In this document: one piece after another, positions 9,617-18,205 of the stretch
Numbering within the stretch: the first letter of the stretch is position 1
Layout of the letters: the number at the start of each line of letters is the position of its first letter
Source of the DNA: Desulfocapsa sp.
GTDB taxonomy: Bacteria; Desulfobacterota; Desulfobulbia; Desulfobulbales; Desulfocapsaceae
Reading direction: 5' to 3'
DNA length: 64,000 bases
NCBI GenBank assembly: GCA_022712975.1
Contig: JAFLJO010000077.1
Coordinates: 30,672 to 94,671, forward strand
The notes under the pieces: generated by a model
Database searches by the model: none
Told to the model about the DNA's origin: nothing
What the model saw: only the letters and a program-made list of their open reading frames with translations
Program-made: the position numbers and the translations under genes

Positions 9617-9669
9617 CCGAATCAGACGAAGATGGTGTGCTAGCCGAATATTTACGAGGAGAGGAGAGT

Positions 9670-10020
9670 ATGGAATTTATATTAACGAACCAGAAATGTG
9701 AGGCCTGTAACGCAAAAGCGTCTCTGGCAACAGGAGATCAGATTGTTTCTCTTAAGCTCCAGATTCCTGAATGGGATATTGTTGAGAGCGATGGCGTGAA
9801 GCAGTTAAGGCGTAGTTTTACTTTTAGAAATTTTAAACAAGCACTGGCTTTTACCATTGAGGTTGGTGAAATGGCAGAGGTTGAGGGGCATCATCCGCTT
9901 CTGCTTACCGAGTGGGGGAAGGTTGAGGTTCTCTGGTGGTCTCATATCATCGGGGGGTTGCATGTAAATGATTTTGTTGCTGCTGCCAAGACCGATGCTC
10001 TTTTTATGAAAAAGAGTTGA
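9670..10020 (+). CDS. phhB: Pterin-4a-carbinolamine dehydratase
   Basis: 116-aa PCD/DCoH-fold protein, dehydrating 4a-hydroxytetrahydropterin in pterin recycling. The active-site EGHHPLL motif and the [20 protein letters not shown] helix match the family. A GTG 33 bp upstream is in frame, but GAGGAGAGGAG lies directly before the ATG at 9670, so that start is used. The N-terminal CEACNAKA cysteine pair is seen in a subset of bacterial members. No phenylalanine hydroxylase is nearby; some relatives serve molybdopterin-dependent systems instead. Confidence 0.88.
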   Translation: MEFILTNQKCEACNAKASLATGDQIVSLKLQIPEWDIVESDGVKQLRRSFTFRNFKQALAFTIEVGEMAEVEGHHPLLLTEWGKVEVLWWSHIIGGLHVNDFVAAAKTDALFMKKS

Positions 10021-10060
10021 GTAAACATTTCATGTTTTGATATGCACTGTAGTGGGGTGA

Positions 10061-11368
10061 CTAGTCTCCCTTTTGACCAAGGCCAAAGATATTTGAGGAA
10101 CGTTTGGGGTTGTTGGGGCTTTTCTTGGTATTTCCTGCCTGGCGTTTTTGTTGTTTTCCAGGGCGGTGCGAACCTGCTTTATTTCTCGGTCTCTGGTTTT
10201 GTTTTCGTGGGCGTCCAGTTTGCTTTGTTTGCAGTTCTCCAGTCTCTTCCATGGCAAAACCGTCAACTGTAATCCGTTCAATGGTTTTTTTCTGAAGCCG
10301 TTCAATGGCTTTAACCATTACCTGATCATCATAGCACATAAAGCTAATGGCACGTCCGCTGCGTTCGGCACGTCCGGTGCGACCAATTCGATGGGTATAG
10401 GCCTCAGCAGTTGAGGGAAGATCAAAGTTTACAACCTGTGCTACTCTTGACACATCAATGCCGCGTGCGGCAATGTCTGTTGCCACAAGCATTTTGAATT
10501 TTCCATCCCGAAACCCGGAGAGTGCATTTTGACGCTGATTTTGTGACATATTTCCCTGCAGTGCAGAAACTGAAAACCCAGCATAGGCCAGTTTTTTAGC
10601 TAGGTTTTTGGCACCATATTTTGTGCGGGTAAAGATCAGGGTCGATCCCTCCGTTGGCTCTTCCTTGAGGAGATGGAGCAAGAGAGCTGTTTTTTGTCTC
10701 TTCGATACCGGATAGATTGCCTGAGTGATCAAGTCCAGAGGCTGCTCCAGTTTTATGCGGATCTCCTGTGGATTGGTGAGTGTTTCATCGGCAAGCTTTC
10801 TGATATCAGCAGGCATTGTAGCAGAAAAAAGCAGGGTCTGGCGCTTTTTCGGCAAGTGTTTTAAGATGCGTCTGATGTCAGGGACGAATCCCATGTCAAA
10901 CATCTGATCTGCTTCATCAAGAATCAGAGTTTCTACCTTGTTCAGTTTAAGATTATGGTTGTTCAGGTGGTCAAGAAGACGGCCCGGACATGCGACAAGT
11001 ATTTCCACTCCACGTCTGAATGCATCCAGTTGTGGTTTTTTGCCAACGCCGCCATATACTGCAATACTGCGCAGCCCGGTACCCGCGGCCAACTCTTTGA
11101 AACTTGTATTAATCTGTTCAGCAAGTTCCCTGGTGGGAGCAAGTACAAGAACGCAAACTTTACCACGTGGCCCCTTTGACAACCGTTGGATGACGGGGAG
11201 GGCAAAGGCCGCAGTTTTTCCTGTTCCTGTTTGGGCAAGGCCCAGAATGTCTTTCCCACTCATTACTTCCGGAATAGCTTTTTCCTGAATGGGTGTCGGG
11301 TGTTCATAGCCGCAATTACTGATGTTGGTGTTTATCTGTGCTATGAATTGAAACTGTTCGAAACTCAT
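10061..11368 (-). CDS. rhlE: DEAD-box RNA helicase, RhlE group
   Basis: 435-aa ATP-dependent RNA helicase. Motifs in order: Q motif region (YEHPTPIQEKAIP), AQTGTGKT, PTRELAEQI, DEADQMFDMGF, SAT, and HRIGRTGRAE. After residue about 375 a basic low-complexity tail (R, K, N, Q) probably binds RNA, as in RhlE proteins. AAGGAG precedes the ATG. It acts in rRNA/ribosome maturation or mRNA decay, often at low temperature. It converges with the pterin dehydratase gene. Confidence 0.92.
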   Translation of the reverse strand: MSFEQFQFIAQINTNISNCGYEHPTPIQEKAIPEVMSGKDILGLAQTGTGKTAAFALPVIQRLSKGPRGKVCVLVLAPTRELAEQINTSFKELAAGTGLRSIAVYGGVGKKPQLDAFRRGVEILVACPGRLLDHLNNHNLKLNKVETLILDEADQMFDMGFVPDIRRILKHLPKKRQTLLFSATMPADIRKLADETLTNPQEIRIKLEQPLDLITQAIYPVSKRQKTALLLHLLKEEPTEGSTLIFTRTKYGAKNLAKKLAYAGFSVSALQGNMSQNQRQNALSGFRDGKFKMLVATDIAARGIDVSRVAQVVNFDLPSTAEAYTHRIGRTGRAERSGRAISFMCYDDQVMVKAIERLQKKTIERITVDGFAMEETGELQTKQTGRPRKQNQRPRNKAGSHRPGKQQKRQAGNTKKSPNNPKRSSNIFGLGQKGD

Positions 11369-11511
11369 CTGAACTCCTTGTTTGTATCTATTGTATATTT
11401 TGTATTTATTGAAAAATAGAAAGACACTATCAGGAAAAGCGATTAGCTACCACTCTTTTCTCTAAGGTAAGCTGGAATAAAATGGTTTCTAAAATTGGTG
11501 CAGAGGTGTGA

Positions 11512-11549
11512 GAAGGCAGGAAACTCATTTGTTTGAGCTTCCTGCCTTC
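11512..11549. terminator. Strong stem-loop after the 72-aa gene
   Basis: A 16-base left arm starting GAAGGCAGGAA pairs with a right arm ending TTCCTGCCTTC; the loop is 6 nt. It lies 26 bp beyond the stop of the leftward 72-aa gene. The plus-strand side is followed by CTATTTT. Confidence 0.6.
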
Positions 11550-11574
11550 TATTTTGCGGGGGGATGATCTGCTT

Positions 11575-11793
11575 TTAGCAGCCTTCTATGGGCGCTGGAT
11601 CAGCTTTGACTTTTTTCACTTTTAGCTTTACTTTGTCACCGACAGAAAGAGTTTCCGCTTTGTCACCACAATTCATGGTTACGATGTCTCCTTCTACTTT
11701 CTCAACTGTACATCTAAGTGTAGCTGCCTGCGCACTGAAGCTGATTATTGCGGTGAGGGCCAGGGCTGTTATCAAGGTGGTTGTTGTTCTCAT
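11575..11793 (-). CDS. Small secreted protein, 72 aa
   Basis: It has a clear signal peptide (MRTTTT then a hydrophobic stretch, cleavage after SAQA), leaving about 48 residues: a short beta-rich domain with two inner cysteines (LRCTVEKV, TMNCGD), KVKLKVKKVK, and a C-terminal EGC. The pattern VEKVEGDIVTMNCGDKAETL resembles small periplasmic OB/SH3-like proteins in sulfate reducers, but I do not recognise a named family. It is alone between two stem-loops, and a minus-strand terminator lies 87 bp upstream of its start, so it may be subject to attenuation. Confidence 0.75.
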   Translation of the reverse strand: MRTTTTLITALALTAIISFSAQAATLRCTVEKVEGDIVTMNCGDKAETLSVGDKVKLKVKKVKADPAPIEGC

Positions 11794-11873
11794 GTTAATT
11801 CTCCATTGTTGAGTTTTCTGTTGCGGGCACCATGCCCTTTCTTTGTCTTTAATGTAAATCGTTTTTCTTGGAG

Positions 11874-11902
11874 AAAAAACCCGATATCTGGCGATGTCGG
11901 GC
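11874..11902 (-). terminator. Rho-independent terminator upstream of the 72-aa gene
   Basis: Minus strand: stem CCCGACATCG..CGATATCGGG followed by six T. No minus-strand protein gene lies upstream, so it ends either an untranslated RNA from about 11.9-12.1 kb or acts as an attenuator in the 72-aa gene's leader. Confidence 0.6.
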
Positions 11903-12052
11903 TTTGTGACGTGGACAATGACATAATGTCAGTGAGTTAAGTGGGGCGTATGTCGGCTGTTGTTCTCCTGCTGTATGCAAAAGAGAGTTGTAAAATATGG
12001 AAAAATGCGTAAGTTAAGAGATTACTAAAAAACAAATTCAGCAATGTCAAAT

Positions 12053-12087
12053 AAGGAACTGTCCAAGTTAATTCGTGTACGTTCCTT
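12053..12087 (-). repeat. Dispersed repeat, family B, copy 1
   Basis: Bounded by AAGGAAC and GTTCCTT, forming a hairpin. Read on the minus strand it contains AAGGAACGTACACGAATTAA; a close match occurs at 29649-29676 in the other orientation. It sits 40 bp before the HTH gene. Confidence 0.5.
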
Positions 12088-12126
12088 AATCAGTCAGGAC
12101 ACAAAGGAATGAAATCAGGAATAGCC

Positions 12127-13002
12127 ATGGTTCGTGTCAGCGGTGTCAAGATACGTTCTCTTCGTGAAGAACAGAACCTGACACAGCTCTATCTGGCTAC
12201 TGCAGTAGGTGTGACTACCGAGACTATTTCCCGTTGGGAACGAAAAGGGGCGCCGACCATAAAAGAAGAAAATGGTTTGAAACTGGCTGAGTCCTTAGCT
12301 GTTTCTTTGCAGGATATTCTTGCACCAGACGATCAAGTCACAAAGAAAGAAGAGACGCTTGTCGATGTTCTCCCTCAGAATAACACTCTGAGAAATGTGA
12401 TTATTGGTATGCTGGTGGCCGGAGTTCTTTTGTTTTCCTATCTTTTTTTGCAAAAGAGTACCGATGTGAATTTCTCAGCGAAAAGGCTTATGCCCGCCCA
12501 TGGTACTGCCGGTCATCCTTTTCCAGTGCTTATCATTGTCGATTTTTTATCCGATAAAAGCTCATCACTGCTTTTAAAAGAGCAACTGCCACCGGGCTGT
12601 CAGGTTTTACGAACCACACCCGTTGCCACAGTGGCTGACAGCGGATTTATTAAATGGATAGATAAAAAAGCATCGGGCAAAAGAAGTTTTTCATATATGG
12701 CAAGCTGTATTACCAAAGAGGAAGGGCAAGATACCTTTTCTTTTGAGGGTACCCTGCTTGTTCGCCAGTCCAGCAGACAGGAAAGCCTGGTGAATGGGCG
12801 AAATCGGTATAAACTATCGGTTTATCATTGGGCTGACAGTAATAAGGATAACAGTATTGATGATGAGGAACTGCTTGCTGTTTATGATGATTTTGGCAAT
12901 GTAGAAGGGCTTTTAGAGGATATGGAGGAGGTTGAATCTATCTGGATGGGTTCTGCTTATCGCTGGAATGTGCAACGATCAGTTTTTGATATTATTCCCT
13001 GA
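12127..13002 (+). CDS. Membrane-anchored HTH protein with extracytoplasmic domain
   Basis: About 291 aa. An N-terminal XRE-type HTH (residues about 2-57: LREEQNLTQLYLATAVGV, ETISRWERKG), a linker, one membrane helix (about 88-108), then an outside domain of about 180 residues. That domain has LPPGCQVLRTTPVATV and a later W..FSYMA segment resembling DUF11-like beta domains, and an EF-hand-like loop DSNKDNSIDDEE near residue 237. The ATG at 12127 is preferred to 12109 because AGGA lies at proper spacing. The next gene encodes a secreted protein with a similar core, so the two may work together. Target promoter unknown; topology resembles RodZ or CadC-like one-component sensors. Confidence 0.75.
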   Translation: MVRVSGVKIRSLREEQNLTQLYLATAVGVTTETISRWERKGAPTIKEENGLKLAESLAVSLQDILAPDDQVTKKEETLVDVLPQNNTLRNVIIGMLVAGVLLFSYLFLQKSTDVNFSAKRLMPAHGTAGHPFPVLIIVDFLSDKSSSLLLKEQLPPGCQVLRTTPVATVADSGFIKWIDKKASGKRSFSYMASCITKEEGQDTFSFEGTLLVRQSSRQESLVNGRNRYKLSVYHWADSNKDNSIDDEELLAVYDDFGNVEGLLEDMEEVESIWMGSAYRWNVQRSVFDIIP

Positions 13003-13027
13003 TTATGTTTAGAACAGGAGTATCCAT

Positions 13028-13432
13028 ATGCAAAGAATCATGAGTGATAATCGGAGTTACTGTTTTTTGTTAGTACTGTTTTGTTGTCTGCTTTTACCTG
13101 CCTTATCGAAGGCCGAATCCTTAACTGCGAGGTATCTGGAAAATAGCGGAACTGTTAGTGTTTTGGAACTCATCATCGGGAATCCCGCACCAAGTTCTGT
13201 CATTATTAAGCAATATATTCCTCCGAAAACCCGTATTGCAAAAGCCACTCCTTCTGTTACAAAGTTTTCCGCCGGCAAGGGAGAGCTAACGTGGTTGTTA
13301 AAGGCTCCGCGCCCAGGTGTGCAACACATCCATCTCCAGTATGAAAAACCGCTTTCGGGCAGGAAGGCTACTGCTGTCATTCGTTGTAAGAGTCCGCGAG
13401 ATGGTAAGCTCATGACAATTCACGTTCAGTAG
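13028..13432 (+). CDS. Secreted protein related to the outside domain of the preceding gene
   Basis: 134 aa with a signal peptide (about 29 residues, cleavage near SKA-ES). The mature part has YIPPKTRIAKATPSV, GKGELTWLL and a VQHIHLQYEKPL strand, aligning in order with LPPGCQVLRTTPVAT, SGFIKWID and RSFSYMA of the HTH protein upstream. CAGGAG sits 7 nt before the ATG. Gap to the HTH gene is 25 bp, so the genes are cotranscribed. Function unknown; likely a periplasmic partner or ligand. Confidence 0.7.
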   Translation: MQRIMSDNRSYCFLLVLFCCLLLPALSKAESLTARYLENSGTVSVLELIIGNPAPSSVIIKQYIPPKTRIAKATPSVTKFSAGKGELTWLLKAPRPGVQHIHLQYEKPLSGRKATAVIRCKSPRDGKLMTIHVQ

Positions 13433-13480
13433 AATCTTTGGCCGTTTTCTTGTAAACTCGGCTCGAGAGCTTGTTCCAGC

Positions 13481-13508
13481 GGAAGAATTCTACCCGCACA
13501 GCTCGAAA
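13481..13508 (-). repeat. Dispersed repeat, family C, copy 1
   Basis: Minus strand reads TTTCGAGCTGTGCGGGTAGA then ATTCTTCC. Two more copies flank 49046-49202. It lies in the 173-bp gap between the secreted protein and the NtrC-type regulator. Confidence 0.55.
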
Positions 13509-13605
13509 GGTTTTGGCTTGTTTGGTAGAATACGGCGAAACCTTGTAATTATACTGATATATTGCTCGTTTGTGAATTCTGAAAGAGATTCCTGGGAGAA
13601 GTGAT

Positions 13606-14958
13606 GTGGGAAAACAAATAACCATTCTGGTGGTGGACGATGAGCAGGTGCATCGCTATATGCTCTGTTCCATGTTTAAAGAGTGGGGCTGGAAATGTGT
13701 CGAGGCCGATGATGGTAAAACTGCGGTGGATGCTGTTGCAAAGTTTTCCTATGATGCAGTACTTATGGATGTGCGCATGGCCAGAATGGATGGAATGGAG
13801 GCTTTTGGAAAAATTCATATAATGCACCCTGCCTTACCCGTAATTATTATGACAGCGTATTCTTCCGTGGATGCCGCAGTGGAAGCTATCAAACATGGTG
13901 CCTATGATTACCTGACTAAGCCCCTTGATTTTGATCGCCTGCGTCTGACCCTCGAAAGAGCAGTGGATAAGAAACAGGTTGAAGAAAAGAAACAGGTGGT
14001 CCGGGAAAGTACGCCTGCACCTAAATCCTCAAGTATCCTGGGGGATTCTTCTGTAATACAGGAACTTCTGGAAATGATCTCCTATGTGGCACCGACTGAG
14101 GCCACAGTCCTTATTAACGGTGAATCAGGGACAGGTAAAGAGCTAGTGGCTGCCGAATTACACCGAAACAGCGATAGAAGTGAAAAACCTTTTGTAAAAG
14201 TGAACTGTGCAGCATTGGCTGAAAGTTTGCTCGAATCCGAGCTTTTTGGTCATGAAAAGGGTGCCTATACCGGTGCTGATAAAAAGCGTGAAGGAAAGTT
14301 TGTCCAGGCAGAAGGCGGCACCCTGTTTCTGGATGAAATTGGTGAGACTTCTCAAGCCATGCAGGTAAAAATGCTTCGTGTGTTGCAGGAACATGAATTG
14401 CAGCGGGTGGGCGGCGAAGAGACTATCTATACCGATGTCAGAATTATTGCCGCCACAAACAGGGATCTTGAGCAGGAGGTTCGGGACGGAAACTTTCGTG
14501 AAGATCTTTATTACAGGCTCAATGTTGTGACTGTCACTGTCCCGCCGCTTCGGGAGCGCAGTGATGATATTTCCCTGTTGGTGAATCATTTTGTTCGTAA
14601 ATTTGCTGAGAAGAACAGGCGTGAGGTTGCGGGTGTTACTCCTGAATGCATGGAACTTCTCTGTTCATACGGTTGGCCCGGAAATGTAAGGGAGCTTGAA
14701 AATGCCATTGAACGTGGAGTAATCCTTATGCGTGGAGAGTATCTTACTGAAAAAAGTTTGCCTCTGCCCATTCAGAAACAGCAAGTGGAGAAAAACACAG
14801 AAGATGGGGCGGAGAAGCCTTCATCTCTTCAGGCTCAGGAAAAGGTGTTGATATTAAAAACCCTTGAAGAGACCGACGGCAACAAAAGTGAAGCCGCTAG
14901 GAGGCTTGGGATTACACGCAAGACCCTACAAAATAAGTTACATAAATATGACGAATGA
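13606..14958 (+). CDS. Sigma-54-dependent response regulator, NtrC family
   Basis: 450 aa: receiver domain (about 5-118; DD pair, phospho-acceptor Asp55 in VLMDVRMAR, conserved Lys in LTKPLD), AAA+ sigma-54 activator (about 145-375; GESGTGKE Walker A, GAYTGA loop that contacts sigma-54, NVRELENAIERG), and a C-terminal Fis-type HTH (SEAARRLGITRKTLQNKL). It activates sigma-54 promoters after phosphorylation. The GTG start follows GGGAGAAG. No kinase is adjacent, so its partner is unknown; the hybrid kinase at 6.5-9.2 kb is possible but only by proximity. Confidence 0.92.
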   Translation: MGKQITILVVDDEQVHRYMLCSMFKEWGWKCVEADDGKTAVDAVAKFSYDAVLMDVRMARMDGMEAFGKIHIMHPALPVIIMTAYSSVDAAVEAIKHGAYDYLTKPLDFDRLRLTLERAVDKKQVEEKKQVVRESTPAPKSSSILGDSSVIQELLEMISYVAPTEATVLINGESGTGKELVAAELHRNSDRSEKPFVKVNCAALAESLLESELFGHEKGAYTGADKKREGKFVQAEGGTLFLDEIGETSQAMQVKMLRVLQEHELQRVGGEETIYTDVRIIAATNRDLEQEVRDGNFREDLYYRLNVVTVTVPPLRERSDDISLLVNHFVRKFAEKNRREVAGVTPECMELLCSYGWPGNVRELENAIERGVILMRGEYLTEKSLPLPIQKQQVEKNTEDGAEKPSSLQAQEKVLILKTLEETDGNKSEAARRLGITRKTLQNKLHKYDE

Positions 14959-14967
14959 TGAAAGAAC

Positions 14968-15068
14968 ATGATGCCCTGCGGGCAGTAGGTGTTAGGTGTC
15001 CGGTATTAGGTTTTCGGAAACAGACATAGGAACAACTCCCACAGAAACTTTGATTTTCCGATACATTT
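14968..15068 (+). repeat. Dispersed intergenic repeat, family A, copy 3
   Basis: Starts CATGATGCCCTGCGGGCAG, has a core of GTGTTAGGTGTCCGGTATTA-type words and ends AACTCCCACAGAAAC..TTTTCCGATACATT. It has the same start as copy 1 and the same end as copy 2, with an unrelated core. Confidence 0.65.
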
Positions 15069-15175
15069 AAATGCTAGTTATGGTAATGAGATAGGTTGAA
15101 GACCGAAAGCTGAAGGGAGAAAATCAGTTTTCAGCCTGAAAGCATTCAGTCTATAAAATTAACGGAGTAGATGTA

Positions 15176-16480
15176 ATGAGGACAGATATAGTCCATATTG
15201 GTGCAGGTGAACTGACATACGAAATTCGTAACATTGTGAATGTTGGGATGAAACTGCAAAAGATGGGGCTTAGTACCAACTGGGAAAACATAGGCGATCC
15301 TATCGCAAAGGGAGAGCAGATTCCCCTTTGGATGAAAGAAATTGTTGCAGATGCTGTTATGCAGGATAGTACCTATGGCTACTGCCCGACCAGGGGTGTG
15401 TTAAGTACCCGTGAGTTTATTGCTGCTGAAACCAATAAACGGGGCGGCGCACAGATTACCCCCGAAGATATTCTTTTCTTCAATGGTCTGGGGGATGCCA
15501 TTTTCAAAATTTTTGGTTTTCTGAAAAGGACAGCTCGGGTTCTGGTGCCAACACCAAGTTACACAACCCACTCCTCGGCAGAAGCGGCCCATGCAGAGGA
15601 TAAACCTCTTACCTACATTCTCGATCCCAATCATCACTGGTATCCTGATCTGGATGATCTGGAAAAATCCATCAAATACAATCCTGCCGTGGCTGGTATA
15701 TTGATTATAAATCCCGACAATCCAACGGGAGCAGTGTACCCTACTCATATTTTGGAAGCCATTGTTGAAATTGCCAGTCGTTATGATCTTTTTATCATCT
15801 GTGATGAAGTCTACCATAATATTGTTTATAATGGAACTTCCACACCTGCTCTTTCCAGCGTGATTGGTGATGTACCGGCAATTGCCATGCGTGGCATTTC
15901 AAAAGAGATGCCCTGGCCCGGTTCACGTTGTGGTTGGATTGAAGTGTATAACGGGGATAAAGATCCCATGTTTGCCAAATATATCCAGTCGATCTTGAAC
16001 TCCAAAATGGTTGAAGTCTGTTCCACTACTTTACCTCAGGTCGTGTTCCCCAAGGTGGTTCAGCACCCAAAGTACCAGGGATATCTCGAAGAGCGTATTG
16101 CTCGTTACGAGAAGTTTTCCAACATTGCCTACGACTGCTTAAAGGATGTGAAGGGTGTGTTAGTGAATCGTCCCAACGGCGCTTTTTATATGAGTGTCTG
16201 CTTTGAGAATGGTGCCTTGACTCATGACCAGATACTGCCCATTGAAAATGCTGAAGTCAATGAAATGGTAAGGAAACTGGTAAGCCCTGAGGGGACATCA
16301 TTGGATAAGCGTTTTGTGTATTATCTGCTTGGTGCCACTGGTATCTGTGTGGTTCCTTTAACGTCTTTTGCCACAGATCTTCAGGGATTTCGGGTGACTC
16401 TGCTTGAGCGTGATGAAGCGGTTTTCCGAAAAGTGTTTGAAACTATCGCGATATCTATTGAACAATACCTGAAGAGCTAA
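15176..16480 (+). CDS. PLP-dependent class I/II aminotransferase
   Basis: 434-aa fold-type I aminotransferase. The pyridoxal lysine lies in RGISKEMPWPGSRCGW, the cofactor Asn/Asp in NPDNPTGAVY and ICDEVYHN, and the C-terminal substrate Arg in GFRVTLLE. The long N-terminus (VHIGAGELTYEIRNIVNVG) matches a subgroup often annotated as aspartate or alanine aminotransferase in Deltaproteobacteria. The exact amino donor cannot be told from sequence. It is separated from hflX by 77 bp and may be cotranscribed. Confidence 0.85.
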   Translation: MRTDIVHIGAGELTYEIRNIVNVGMKLQKMGLSTNWENIGDPIAKGEQIPLWMKEIVADAVMQDSTYGYCPTRGVLSTREFIAAETNKRGGAQITPEDILFFNGLGDAIFKIFGFLKRTARVLVPTPSYTTHSSAEAAHAEDKPLTYILDPNHHWYPDLDDLEKSIKYNPAVAGILIINPDNPTGAVYPTHILEAIVEIASRYDLFIICDEVYHNIVYNGTSTPALSSVIGDVPAIAMRGISKEMPWPGSRCGWIEVYNGDKDPMFAKYIQSILNSKMVEVCSTTLPQVVFPKVVQHPKYQGYLEERIARYEKFSNIAYDCLKDVKGVLVNRPNGAFYMSVCFENGALTHDQILPIENAEVNEMVRKLVSPEGTSLDKRFVYYLLGATGICVVPLTSFATDLQGFRVTLLERDEAVFRKVFETIAISIEQYLKS

Positions 16481-16557
16481 ATCCATGGTCCAGTTAGAAA
16501 AACCCAGTTTAGTTCTCGGTTACACCCTTAGCGTTGACACATGTTGGTATTTTATTT

Positions 16558-18189
16558 ATGGCACTTGTTAGTGGCAACACAAGCGGATTAAAAAAGAATC
16601 AGCTGAAACTGCTGGAACGTCTTGCCGGAAAACGGGGAAGCAGGGATGATATTGTAGGGCCTGAGATGGCACGTACACTCTGCCGGCTTTCTTTCGATTT
16701 GAATAGACAGATTGGTTTACTTTTGCAACGTTCCGGCAAAGTGGAAGCAGTTATCGTAGGTGATTTTAGAGGGATTATGATTCCTCAACTTTCACATATC
16801 CGTAGTCGTGGTCGTTTGAAAGGTCTCCGTCTGGTTCATACCCATTTGGCTGGCGAAGATATAAGTGATGAAGATCTGATGGATCTTCTTTTTCTACGCC
16901 TTGATTTGCTGTCTGTTCTGAAAGTGGCTTCGGATGGTCTGCCAGAGCGGCTCTACTCAGTACATCTTCTTCCAGATTCCCGTGATGGAAAAAACTGGGC
17001 ATTTCTTCCGCCTGTTCATCCGGCTAATCAAAAAGATTCCTTTGAAGAATTTATTCATGCACTCGAAAGTGAGTTCACCAGAAAATCCAGTAGTGAAGAA
17101 ATCACAAGTGGCAAGGATCTGGCCATTCTTGTCAGTGTAAGCAGCCTGCCGAAGATTCATGCTGAAGAGTCGATGCGTGAGCTGTCTGAACTTGCCGGAT
17201 CAGATGATATTGTTGTGTTGGCCAAGGTTATGCAACATAGACGTAAAATCAATCCCCGTCTTATTCTTGGTAAAGGTAAACTTGCAGATATCATGATTCA
17301 GGCATTACAGTTAAATGCCAATCTGCTTATTTTTGATCAGGAACTTAATCCCTCTCAGATCCGTTCCATAACCGATTACACTGATCTACGGGTAATAGAT
17401 AGGACGCAGCTTATTCTGGATATTTTCGCTCACAGGGCGCTCAGTCGTGAGGGGAAGCTCCAGGTGGAGATGGCACAGTTGAAATATATGCTGCCAAGAC
17501 TCTCTTCCCGCGACGATGCCTTGTCCCGCCTAACCGGAGGCATTGGTGCAAGGGGACCTGGTGAAACGAAACTTGAGATCGACAAGAGACGAATCAACGA
17601 TCGGCTGGCAAGGCTTGCAAAAGAGCTTAAAAAGGTTAGCAGAGAACGCTACCAGAGAAGATCCAGACGCAGGAAAAAAGAGTTACCGGTACTTTCGCTT
17701 GTGGGCTACACCAATGCTGGAAAATCCACCCTGTTAAATACTCTGACTCAAAGTAATATTGTGGCTGAAGATAAACTCTTTGCCACACTTGATCCCACAA
17801 GCCGGCGCCTTCGTTTTCCACGTGATATGGAAGTAGTCATCACTGACACCGTTGGTTTTATAAGGAATCTGCCTGCTGACTTGCTTCAGGCATTCAAGGC
17901 AACCCTGGAAGAACTGGAAGAGGCGGACCTCCTCGTTCATGTGGTAGATCTTTCAAATCCCTGCTTTCGTGAACAGATGAAGGTGGTGGATGATTTATTA
18001 CAAGATCTTGGTCTTGGTGCAATTCCGTGTATGAAGCTCTTTAATAAGTTTGATCAAGTGGGTAATGATGCGATGCTGTTAGCGGATGTGGCACGTGAGG
18101 GGATTGTGGTCAGTGCACTGAATATTGAAACTCTGGCACCATTTTTGAAAAAGGCTCAGAAAGTTATGGGGAAGATTCTACAGAATTGA
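16558..18189 (+). CDS. hflX: GTPase HflX
   Basis: About 543-aa ribosome-associated GTPase that splits stalled 70S ribosomes. Long N-terminal domain beginning GNTSGLKKNQLKLLERL, a glycine-rich linker (GGIGARGPGETKLE), then the G domain with GYTNAGKST (G1), DTVGF (G3) and NKFD (G4). The frame continues upstream to a TTG at 16534; the ATG at 16558 is chosen because the conserved part starts just after, but neither has a good ribosome site. Another frame upstream (from ATG 16485) encodes a short peptide ending at 16571. A start further upstream plus a frameshift cannot be ruled out. Confidence 0.9.
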   Translation: MALVSGNTSGLKKNQLKLLERLAGKRGSRDDIVGPEMARTLCRLSFDLNRQIGLLLQRSGKVEAVIVGDFRGIMIPQLSHIRSRGRLKGLRLVHTHLAGEDISDEDLMDLLFLRLDLLSVLKVASDGLPERLYSVHLLPDSRDGKNWAFLPPVHPANQKDSFEEFIHALESEFTRKSSSEEITSGKDLAILVSVSSLPKIHAEESMRELSELAGSDDIVVLAKVMQHRRKINPRLILGKGKLADIMIQALQLNANLLIFDQELNPSQIRSITDYTDLRVIDRTQLILDIFAHRALSREGKLQVEMAQLKYMLPRLSSRDDALSRLTGGIGARGPGETKLEIDKRRINDRLARLAKELKKVSRERYQRRSRRRKKELPVLSLVGYTNAGKSTLLNTLTQSNIVAEDKLFATLDPTSRRLRFPRDMEVVITDTVGFIRNLPADLLQAFKATLEELEEADLLVHVVDLSNPCFREQMKVVDDLLQDLGLGAIPCMKLFNKFDQVGNDAMLLADVAREGIVVSALNIETLAPFLKKAQKVMGKILQN

Positions 18190-18205
18190 TATATGAGATA
18201 GGTTT

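Larger units (their letters stand above)
9250..9669. other. 420-bp gap holding a repeat copy and a hairpin
   Basis: Between the divergent kinase and pterin dehydratase genes. It contains family A repeat copy 2 and the large hairpin at 9568-9616. No other gene is seen. Confidence 0.6.
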
